Made by a program: the position numbers and the translations under genes
DNA from: Deltaproteobacteria bacterium
GTDB taxonomy: Bacteria > Desulfobacterota > Desulfofervidia > Desulfofervidales > DG-60
NCBI GenBank assembly: GCA_021163945.1
Contig: JAGGTC010000195.1
Span: 1 to 11,265, forward strand
Reading direction: 5' to 3'
DNA: 11,265 bases
Shown here: positions 5,139-11,265 of the stretch, piece after piece
How the letters are laid out: every line of letters starts with the position of its first letter
Position numbering within the stretch: the stretch's first letter is position 1
The notes under the pieces: model-generated
What the model was told of the DNA's origin: nothing
Database searches by the model: none
What the model saw: only the letters and a program-made list of their open reading frames with translations

Positions 5139-6180
5139 CAGCTACTAACATAAAGCGGGCTGGGTATGTCAAGGCAGTTGCCACACGGGAGATGGTGACA
5201 AAGCCCTCCTCAAGTGGCTGGCGTAAGGCCTCTAATACATTCCTCTTAAATTCAGGCAATTCATCCAAAAATAATACACCATTATGGGCCAGGGAGATCT
5301 CCCCTGGCCTTGGCACCTGGCCTCCACCAATAAGCCCTGCATCAGAGATGGTGTGGTGGGGTGCACGAAATGGCCTCTTATTGATCAAGGCTATCCCTGG
5401 CGGCATTAGCCCAGCTACACTATAGATGCGGGTAGTCTCTAGTGCCTCTTCAAGGCTTAGGGAGGGCAATATTGTGGGGAGCCTGTTGGCCAGCATTGTC
5501 TTTCCTGCACCAGGTGGTCCAATCATTATTACGTTGTGTCCACCCCCAGCGGCAATCTCTAGGGCACGTTTTGCATGAAGCTGCCCCTTCACATCTTGAA
5601 AATCAAGCTCATAAGGGGGCAAGGAGGAAAATGCCTCATTTGGGTCTATTTCTACTGGTTTAATCTCCTCTAGGCCGTTTAAGAAATTTACCACCTGAGG
5701 GAGTGAACTTACAGGAATCGCCTTTATGCCTTTAACAATAGCGGCCTCGGCCAAGTTTTCCCTTGGGATGATTATGCCAGAAAGTCCTTTTTCCTTTGCC
5801 AAAAATGCCACAGGCAGTGTCCCCCTAATAGGCCTGATAGTCCCATCTAAGGAGAGTTCCCCCAGGATCATATAATCATTGAGCATTTTTGACTTTATCT
5901 GCCCACTGGCTGCCAATATGCTTATAGCAACAGGCAAATCAAAGATTGCCCCCTCTTTTCTACGGGAGGCAGGTGCGAGGTTTACGGTAATACGATTTGA
6001 TGGAAACTGATAGTGGCAGTTTCTTATAGCCGCCTTAACACGCTCTTTGCTCTCCTTTACTACGGCATCTGGTAGCCCCACAGTGGTAAAGGCAGGCAGC
6101 CCTTCCTGTATATCTACCTCTACCTCAACTAGGTAGGCATCAATACCTGAGATAGCACTACTAAAAACCTTTGCCAGCAT
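5095..6180 (-). pseudogene. comM: comM/yifB (AAA+ Mg-chelatase-like protein), 3' part cut off by element insertion
   Basis: ComM is a hexameric AAA+ helicase that promotes branch migration during natural transformation. Family proteins are about 500 aa, and here only 361 codons remain. The N-terminal domain (LAKVFSSAISGIDAYLVEVE), Walker A (GPPGAGKTML) and Walker B (GVLFLDELPEF) are intact. The frame then breaks at AAMNPCPCG. The next residue should be an aromatic followed by GD, but it is HLFLVA and a stop encoded by element DNA. The sensor and C-terminal domains, about 140-150 residues, are missing and should lie beyond the other end of the element. ATG 6180 is preferred over TTG 6183. The 5' end overlaps rdgB by 20 bases. 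A truncated protein might be made but is unlikely to work. Precise excision should restore the gene. Confidence 0.9.
5113..5128. other. Probable right attachment site core (palindrome ATGCCCA-CA-TGGGCAT)
   Basis: Perfect 7-bp inverted repeat around a central CA, located exactly where comM sequence (Pro-Cys-Pro-Cys-Gly codons) changes to element sequence. Serine integrases cut at a central dinucleotide flanked by partly symmetric half-sites, so CA/TG at 5120-5121 is the natural candidate. The exact crossover cannot be fixed without the other junction. Confidence 0.65.
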
Positions 6181-6772
6181 CAATAAATAACTTCCTAATT
6201 AAGGATTTTATCTTTTTTAGTGCCTTATAGCGATGGCTAATTTGGTTTTTTACCTCTAAGGGGAGTTCTGCCATTGTCTTTCCATAATCTGGCAGAAAAA
6301 AGATAGGGTCATAGCCAAAACCATAACTACCTCGAGGGGAGAGTGAGATAACTCCCTTGCATTTTCCCTCCTCAATATAACAGTTTCCTTTAGGTATGCA
6401 CAATGCAATCACACACACAAAGGCCGCCCCCCTCCTCTCCAGGGGGATACCCTCTAGCTCACGAAGCAGTTTTTCATTATTTTTTTTATCGTCTGCCCCC
6501 TCCCCTGCATACCTGGCAGAATATACCCCTGGTGCCCCGTTGAGGCAGTCTACTGCCAGTCCAGAATCATCTGCAAGTGCTGGTAGACCTGTTAATTTGG
6601 CCACTGTTTTTGCCTTTATTAGGGCATTTTCCTCAAATGTATTTCCTTTCTCTTCAATCTCTGGGATATTGGGAAAGTCTAAAAGGGACTTTATCTCAAT
6701 GGGAAGATCACTCAAGATATATTTGATCTCTCGGATCTTTCCCCTATTTCTTGTAGCCAGCACAATTTGCAT
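6161..6772 (-). CDS. rdgB: XTP/dITP diphosphatase (RdgB/HAM1 family)
   Basis: 203 aa, the usual size. This cytosolic house-cleaning enzyme hydrolyses non-canonical purine triphosphates (dITP, XTP) to the monophosphates, preventing their entry into DNA and RNA. Visible family motifs are the N-terminal ATRNRGKIREI, NTFEENALIKA, the metal/base-site ADDSGLAVDCLNGAPGV followed by YSARYAG, the late FGYDPIFFLPDYGKTMAEL, and SHRYKAL near the C-terminus. It lies 2 bases after the thioredoxin/HEAT gene and overlaps comM by 20 bases, so it is probably mid-operon. No separate ribosome site is obvious, which fits coupling. Identification is secure. Confidence 0.96.
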   Translation of the reverse strand: MQIVLATRNRGKIREIKYILSDLPIEIKSLLDFPNIPEIEEKGNTFEENALIKAKTVAKLTGLPALADDSGLAVDCLNGAPGVYSARYAGEGADDKKNNEKLLRELEGIPLERRGAAFVCVIALCIPKGNCYIEEGKCKGVISLSPRGSYGFGYDPIFFLPDYGKTMAELPLEVKNQISHRYKALKKIKSLIRKLFIDAGKGF

Positions 6773-6774
6773 AT

Positions 6775-7758
6775 CTAATGCAAAATATGGCGTTTCTTGA
6801 TATTTTCAATGGCCTCTAATGCAATCTCTTCCAATTCTTCTGTCTCTTTGCTTGCTATATCCCTTAATATGGGGATAATCTCTGGGGTACCAATCAAACC
6901 CAGTATATAGAGGACATCGCCCCTATCCCTTTTGTTAGGTAGCTTTAACATAGATAGAAGTTTGGGGATTGTATTTTGTACTATATTGGGGGCCTCTTTT
7001 GAGATCTCCTCTAGCACTACCATTGTACCAACACGAGAGGAAAGCTCTATATCCAATAGCAAATTAAGGAGTGAATTAGGTATCTTACCCCTTTCTAAAC
7101 ACAATTGCACTACCCTTTGTGCCCTGGCCTCTTTAAGCAATGATCTGAGCACCTCACTATCATAGATCTTTTTGCTTGCCTTGACTGCCCATTTGATCAC
7201 ATCCCTTACCTGCCTCTCTACCAAGATATAGTCTTCGTCAATTATGACAGTAGGGGTAGCAGTTACTTGATAGCCTCTTTTTATCCTTGGATAGACCTCA
7301 ACATCAATGATATAAGTGCGAATTAACATATTCGCTATAGCTGCTTGATTGGCCAAATTGGCCGCTATTGGGCAGAGGGGGCAGGCCTTTTTAATCATCA
7401 CCTTTATCTCGATTGGGGAATTGATGTCCTTTAAGGCCTCTAGGCCGTCCTCTCCAATCTCTATATTTTTAGAGGCCATAGCCCTAATGGCAGAGAGGAA
7501 TGGCTGCCAGTGTTCCCCTAGAGGCAATGAAAGGTAATAGATGTTTACATTATCCAATTTTAGTGCAGGCAGGCCTATCAATCTCTCTTTGCCATATTCC
7601 AATCTTAGATGGGGGGTTGCCTCAATTAGGCAATTACAAAATTGTTCAAATTTCAAGAAGGTCTCCCTTTTTCCATTATTGATCAATACCAATTTAAGTG
7701 GCCTCTTCCAACTGATTTCTTTTAAGGACTTAAGCTCTTTAATAGATAACATCTGCAT
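6775..7758 (-). CDS. Thioredoxin-fold (protein disulfide oxidoreductase-like) protein fused to HEAT-type repeats
   Basis: 327 aa, no signal peptide, probably cytosolic. The N-terminal half looks like the tandem thioredoxin folds of PDO/AhpF N-terminal proteins. The first fold (about 18-110) has no proper CxxC (only CNC at 41-43) but keeps a family-like LPLGEHWQPFLSAI. The second (about 116-195) has the active site ACPLCP (Cys126, Cys129) and the cis-proline loop VTATPTVII. The last 120 residues are helical and end in repeats of the HEAT/PBS type (LYILGLIGTPEIIPILRDIA and on), which usually bind partner proteins. ATG 7758 has no good ribosome site and lies 32 bases after the radical SAM gene. 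Inference: a disulfide reductase or sensor targeted by its repeat domain. The partner is unknown. Confidence 0.8.
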   Translation of the reverse strand: MQMLSIKELKSLKEISWKRPLKLVLINNGKRETFLKFEQFCNCLIEATPHLRLEYGKERLIGLPALKLDNVNIYYLSLPLGEHWQPFLSAIRAMASKNIEIGEDGLEALKDINSPIEIKVMIKKACPLCPIAANLANQAAIANMLIRTYIIDVEVYPRIKRGYQVTATPTVIIDEDYILVERQVRDVIKWAVKASKKIYDSEVLRSLLKEARAQRVVQLCLERGKIPNSLLNLLLDIELSSRVGTMVVLEEISKEAPNIVQNTIPKLLSMLKLPNKRDRGDVLYILGLIGTPEIIPILRDIASKETEELEEIALEAIENIKKRHILH

Positions 7759-7790
7759 TAACTATAAACTTAAGGCCAATAAACTGCAAG

Positions 7791-8846
7791 CTATTTTTTA
7801 AATACATCGTCCAACATCTGCTTTAGTTTTCCCCTCTCTGGGATAAACCCAAATACACTTCTCCAAACATCTGGAAGTTCCATACATAGATATACCAAGA
7901 CATCTGGGGCATATTTGCGTATACACCTTAAAAGATGACTATACATCCTTATCCGAATGGGCTTGAAATAGCGTTTTTTTCCATCCAGGCCATCTATAAA
8001 TTCACCATAGATGATCTTGCTCTTAGGAAACCTCCTTTTTATCTTATATTTTAAAGGTGGCATAAACCTAAAACTGCCCAAGCTTATCCAGGCGATTCCC
8101 TCTGGCCTTATATATTTGAAAAGAAGTTCTATCACATCAGAGTAACCCTCTTTCCACCCAGGGTAGTAGATGATGGGGTCAAAGTGAAATCCTAGTGGAT
8201 AGCCCCACAATTGGCACTGCCTGGCGGCCTTTAACCTCTCCTCTAGGGCAGGGGCACCTATCTCCTCCCTTTCCGCGATCTCCCTTGCATTTAGCGACCA
8301 AGACACCACAGTATGGCCCCTGTGATCAAGCCCCTTGAGATTCTCTATATTTGTACTCTTTGTCTTTAGCTCCAAAATGAGATTCCTCTTTGCAAAGTAT
8401 GGTACTAGATATTTACTTAGATGGGTAATGTGATCCAAAAAAAGGCTATCTGTTAACTCTCCTGTGCCAATGCGATAGAATTCCCTTATACTATCCAGTT
8501 CTCTAAATAGGTCCTCAATATTTGCATAAACCTGGATAAATGGCTGATTTAGATAACTTTGTAGTATGCAATAGCTGCAATTAAAGGCACAGTTTGTGCT
8601 TACATCCAAGATACGGTATTCGCAACTTATGTAATAGTGCTTATTTGTGCAGGGGCAGGGCCTAAAAAAGCGCCCCTTGTTCTTGGTTAAATAAAGGATA
8701 TGTTTGTCAAAGATGGAGCCAGTTACTGTTTTGGGCTCTACTATTTCTTTAGGGACAGTAGGGAGGCGACTAAGGACCTCTTTTGTAAAAGGTAAGTCAA
8801 GAATTGTCTTATCTATCAAGACCTTCTGAGGTAAATAGCGATTCAA
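7791..8846 (-). CDS. Radical SAM protein of the spore photoproduct lyase-like (SplB/COG1533) family
   Basis: 351 aa. The radical SAM cluster motif CxxxCxxC is at Cys86, Cys90 and Cys93 (NCAFNCSYCILQSYLNQP). SPL-like landmarks follow in order: GELTDSLFLDHIT, ELKTKSTNIENLKGLDHRGH, VVSWSLNA, and GFHFDPIIYYPGWKEGYSDV. Three further cysteines (64, 66, 75; PCPCTNKHYYISC) could add a second site. From memory of SplB, the hydrogen-donating Cys (Cys141 in B. subtilis) aligns here with Glu/Leu, so true spore photoproduct repair is doubtful. No sporulation gene is nearby. The start is TTG 8846, supported by GAGGAG 7 bases upstream. It overlaps the 172-aa gene by 38 bases, which suggests that the two products work together. 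The substrate is unknown; DNA repair is a family-based guess. Confidence 0.85.
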   Translation of the reverse strand: MNRYLPQKVLIDKTILDLPFTKEVLSRLPTVPKEIVEPKTVTGSIFDKHILYLTKNKGRFFRPCPCTNKHYYISCEYRILDVSTNCAFNCSYCILQSYLNQPFIQVYANIEDLFRELDSIREFYRIGTGELTDSLFLDHITHLSKYLVPYFAKRNLILELKTKSTNIENLKGLDHRGHTVVSWSLNAREIAEREEIGAPALEERLKAARQCQLWGYPLGFHFDPIIYYPGWKEGYSDVIELLFKYIRPEGIAWISLGSFRFMPPLKYKIKRRFPKSKIIYGEFIDGLDGKKRYFKPIRIRMYSHLLRCIRKYAPDVLVYLCMELPDVWRSVFGFIPERGKLKQMLDDVFKK

Positions 8847-9327
8847 ACCAGGTCTCCTCTATCAGTTTTTGCCAATCATCACTTTGGGAGAGCTTTTTTA
8901 AATAATCAATTTTTGATTGAAAGTCCTTTGCCCCTTTAAACCTTATCCTTATTTGGTATTCATCCCCCTCAAAGTAGGTAGGGTGTATTACCTCGCACCA
9001 ATTTGGCAATTTCAAATTATTTAGGCAATTTTTGAAATACTCCTCTGCCCTACTCAACAGGGGAAAACGCCTACTTCTAAGGTACTTTCTGATCGATGAG
9101 GCCTTTTGTTCCCTTGTTAAGGCACTTCCTAATATCCCTTCTATCTCAGATAAAAGGGCCTTTATCCCTATGCCATCCCTGGCCGATATCTCAAAAAGAT
9201 ATGATAGAAACTCCCTTTGAAGGGAATAACTTAGATTTAATTGATTAAACAAAGAGGAGATTTTCTCTCTTTCCTCATTGGGAAGCCCCTCTAAGGCCTT
9301 AGTAATCTCAGGAAATACCTTTTTCAT
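8809..9327 (-). CDS. Unrecognised 172-aa protein paired with the SPL-like radical SAM gene
   Basis: Soluble, charged protein with no membrane segment, signal peptide or cysteine cluster (only Cys103 and Cys113). The first 80 residues look all-helical (SSLFNQLNLSYSLQREFLSYL). A basic linker follows (RKYLRSRRFPLLSRAEEYF), then an alpha/beta segment with HPTYFEGDEYQIRIRFKG. I do not recognise the family. The ATG at 9327 lies 9 bases after the ychF stop with no visible Shine-Dalgarno sequence, and the 3' end overlaps the radical SAM gene by 38 bases. Conserved pairing with the radical SAM enzyme would imply a substrate-binding or accessory role, which the sequence itself does not prove. Confidence 0.75.
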   Translation of the reverse strand: MKKVFPEITKALEGLPNEEREKISSLFNQLNLSYSLQREFLSYLFEISARDGIGIKALLSEIEGILGSALTREQKASSIRKYLRSRRFPLLSRAEEYFKNCLNNLKLPNWCEVIHPTYFEGDEYQIRIRFKGAKDFQSKIDYLKKLSQSDDWQKLIEETWFESLFTSEGLDR

Positions 9328-9336
9328 TGAGAAAGT

Positions 9337-10422
9337 TTAGACATTAAATCTAAAATGTAATATATCCCCATCTTGAACTATATATTCCTTTCCCTCTATC
9401 CTCACAATCCCCTTTTCCTTACACAGTTGGATAGAGCCATATTTATCAAGGTCCTTATAACTTATCACCTCAACCTTGATAAATCCCTTTTCCATGTCAG
9501 AGTGTATCTTCCCTGCTGCCTTTTTGGCCTTGGTCCCCCTCTTTATAGTCCAGGCCCTCACCTCTGGCCCAACGGTAGTAAAAAATGTAATCAAATCAAG
9601 TAGCTTGTAGCCTTCCCTTATAAACCTATTTAGACCTAATTCCTTTAGCCCCAACTCTTTAATAAATTCAGCCCTCTCTGATATAGGAAGTTCAGAGAGC
9701 TCTGCCTCAACCTTTGCACATATCTTTACTACTGGTATTCCATCCCTCCTTCCTACCTCCTTGACCTGCTTTATATAATCATTATCTTCAAAGATGCCAT
9801 CTTCACCTACATTTGCTACATACATAAGGGGCTTTGCCGTAAGTAGCTGCATCTGCCTTATTGCCGGTACATCTTTTAATTTTGGCCATAGCCAATGACC
9901 CCTTTCTAAAACCTCCTTTACCTCTTCTAATACGTTAATGATCTTCCTTGCCCCTTTATCGCCAGTCTTTGAGAGCCTATTTAACTTATCTATCCTCTTT
10001 TCTATGGTATTTAAATCAGCAATAATCAATTCAAGCTTTACAATCTCTATATCCCTTAGTGGATTTATATCTCCACTAACATGGGCAATGTCTTTTTCTT
10101 CAAAGCACCTCACTACATGGCAAATGGCATCTACACTCCTTATATGCGCTAGGAATTGATTTCCCAAGCCCTCCCCCTTACTTGCACCTTTGACTAAGCC
10201 AGCTATGTCTACAAATTCTAGGGTAGTAGGGGTTATCTTCTTTGGCCTTACTATCTCTCCTATCCTCTGAAGCCTCTCATCTGGTACCTCCACTATGCCT
10301 ATGTTGGGGTTGATGGTAGTAAATGGGTAGCTTGCTACCTCTGCCCTGGCCATGGTTAGGGCATTAAAGAGTGTAGATTTTCCTACATTTGGAAGCCCCA
10401 CAATACCACAATTAAAGCCCAT
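9337..10422 (-). CDS. ychF: Redox-responsive P-loop ATPase/GTPase YchF (OLA1 family)
   Basis: 361 aa, the normal size. This TRAFAC-class Obg-family protein prefers ATP, binds ribosomes and affects translation initiation and oxidative-stress responses. The G1 loop GLPNVGKST is at about 9-17, SYPFTTINPNIG at 31-42, and G3 DIAGLVKGASKGEGLGNQFL near 72-91. The G4 position reads ANVGED, the Nx(x)E form that marks YchF rather than NKxD. A coiled coil lies at about 130-165, and a C-terminal TGS domain ends in YIVQDGDILHFRFNV. The start is ATG 10422, matching the family N-terminus (MGFNCGIVG). An upstream in-frame ATG at 10458 would add 12 atypical residues. It appears to be the first gene of the minus-strand cluster, but I find no convincing promoter before it. 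Confidence 0.95.
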   Translation of the reverse strand: MGFNCGIVGLPNVGKSTLFNALTMARAEVASYPFTTINPNIGIVEVPDERLQRIGEIVRPKKITPTTLEFVDIAGLVKGASKGEGLGNQFLAHIRSVDAICHVVRCFEEKDIAHVSGDINPLRDIEIVKLELIIADLNTIEKRIDKLNRLSKTGDKGARKIINVLEEVKEVLERGHWLWPKLKDVPAIRQMQLLTAKPLMYVANVGEDGIFEDNDYIKQVKEVGRRDGIPVVKICAKVEAELSELPISERAEFIKELGLKELGLNRFIREGYKLLDLITFFTTVGPEVRAWTIKRGTKAKKAAGKIHSDMEKGFIKVEVISYKDLDKYGSIQLCKEKGIVRIEGKEYIVQDGDILHFRFNV

Positions 10423-10501
10423 CAGTAAAAAGATACCATTTAGCCCTTGGACATGCAAGGATATTACTGTTTGGACATTCCCCGGAATTTAATGCTTCAT
10501 T

Positions 10502-11064
10502 TCTGAAATCAAGCTTGTTTCAAAACTAAAAGCCCAAATAACAAGGTTTAGCTATAAAGAAGACTTTTTAGAAGAGATAACAAATCCCTACTTGAGGAAG
10601 GGGCTAGAAAGATAGGAAAGGAGACTGTAATTGCCCTTGATTTAAGTGACATAAGTAAGGATTATGCTAGGCAGATGCCCTATTTGGCTGATGTATGGGA
10701 TGGGAGTAAAAAGGAGAAAAGAAAAGGATATTGGATATCTTACCCGTTGGAAATGTGAAGAGAGCTTTCGGTTTATAAAACAGGGATATAATCTAGAGGA
10801 CATAAGGTTTTACCTATAAGGGATTAAGAAACATGGTAGCATTGGTCCATGCTGTATTTTATTTTTTGAGTATAGAGCTTGGGGAAATCTGAAGTTAACT
10901 ATTATGAAAAGGCAAAAAGGTTCTTTCAAATACCCAGATTTAAACAGTATGCCATAAATGAAGGCATTCATCGCCTTCTTTATGGAAAAAAATTTAGTAG
11001 TTTTAGCCCCAAACAAATTGATAATTCTCAGCTTGCCTTCCCTTTCTTTCTCAATGTCTCCTAA
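10502..11064 (+). pseudogene. Decayed IS4-family transposase
   Basis: Pieces of one DDE transposase are readable in changing plus-strand frames. The first is SEIKLVSKLKAQITRFSYKE (from 10502). A jump with an internal deletion leads to ARKIGKETVIALDLSDISKD (from about 10603), carrying the first catalytic Asp, and then YARQMPYLADVWDG. Next is YLTRWKCEESFRFIKQGYN (from 10736), matching the IS4 signature Y-(2)-R-(3)-E-(6)-K exactly. A stop and frame change lead to GLRNMVALVHAVFYFLSIEL (from about 10821), and another change to NYYEKAKRFFQIPRFKQYAI through a stop at 11064. At least three frameshifts and a deletion make it non-functional. Clear terminal inverted repeats are not visible, so the exact ends are unknown. 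Confidence 0.85.
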
Positions 11065-11265
11065 AAAATTTTGAGGAAACTCCAGTATTACTGTACTTTG
11101 ACACCTTTTGCTGACTTCCAAGTCTGAACCTAGAAAAAAATGGGCAAAATTGGCCCTGCTGCTTGAGTGGGAGCTTGCAAGAAGGCTCAAGGAGATAGAT
11201 GATAAGATAAACTAAATGTAGTGCCTACGTCTTCATTTACGCTTAAAAATGCCCATAAACAGTGA
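11065..11265 (+). other. Non-coding or decayed segment with a short coding fragment
   Basis: No intact gene is visible. A plus-strand open stretch at 11099-11215 reads KKWAKLALLLEWELARRLKE before IDDKIN and a stop. It has a stop at its upstream end and no start or ribosome site, so it may be the tail of another broken gene. The remaining bases up to the window end show no feature I can name. Confidence 0.35.

Noticed and set aside
7791..8846. Annotation as true spore photoproduct lyase and evidence for a spore-former.
   Set aside because: The apparent lack of the donor Cys and the absence of sporulation genes make this unsafe. SPL-like family membership is all that is supported.
10810..11190. 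Minus-strand open frame of 126 codons at the right end.
   Set aside because: It is antisense to readable transposase fragments (plus strand), so it is a by-product of the decayed IS.
1..11265. tRNA, rRNA or riboswitch, including a tRNA attachment site for the element.
   Set aside because: I saw no cloverleaf, rRNA-like or aptamer-like sequence. The integration target is the protein gene comM.

Overview
This is a bacterial window that joins the right-hand part of an integrated mobile element (position 1 to about 5128) to an ordinary chromosomal gene cluster (about 5129 to 10460), followed by a decayed insertion sequence. Coding density is high, with many 1-50 base overlaps. Composition is moderately AT-rich, with heavy use of AGG/AGA for arginine and ATA for isoleucine. 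With a disulfide-oxidoreductase-like protein and an SPL-type radical SAM enzyme, this suggests an anaerobic and perhaps thermophilic bacterium. The sequence alone does not fix the phylum.

Mobile element. A large serine recombinase (3654-5138, +) sits at the extreme right end. Its last codons run into comM/yifB, which is cut exactly at its conserved Asn-Pro-Cys-Pro-Cys-Gly motif. A 16-bp palindrome (5113-5128) marks the probable attachment core. The C-terminal third of comM should lie at the other end of the element, left of position 1. Left of the recombinase is a lambda-type immunity switch. A LexA/CI-type repressor with a self-cleavage peptidase (2988-3566, +) faces a small Cro-like repressor (2689-2880, -). 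Between them are two near-consensus promoters, each with a 17-base spacer, overlapped by copies of an operator of the form TTGCAC-N4-GTGCAA.

The leftward early operon runs cro-like, 62-aa protein, phage O-like replication initiator, 73-aa protein, HTH/Cys protein, AAA-type ATPase with membrane segments (cut by the window edge). All neighbours overlap. The replication gene carries an embedded origin: five 18-bp palindromic iterons, then AT-rich 12-bp tandem repeats, then a palindrome. This is the same order and the same location (inside gene O) as in phage lambda. The element is therefore a temperate phage or a phage-satellite-like island. No structural, packaging or lysis gene is visible in the window.

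Chromosomal cluster. Reading leftward from 10422: ychF (GTPase/ATPase), an unrecognised 172-aa protein, an SPL-family radical SAM protein, a thioredoxin-fold/HEAT-repeat protein, rdgB (XTP/dITP diphosphatase), and the truncated comM. All are on the minus strand with overlaps or short gaps, so they probably form one operon.

Right end. 10459-11265 contains no intact gene. It holds a plus-strand remnant of an IS4-family transposase, broken by frameshifts and an internal deletion but with the Y-R-E-K signature still readable, and a short unassigned coding fragment.

The most interesting points are the lambda-like origin inside the initiator gene, with iterons encoded in all three frames, the recombinase whose stop codon is supplied by host comM DNA, and the operator/promoter architecture with probably leaderless regulator mRNAs.
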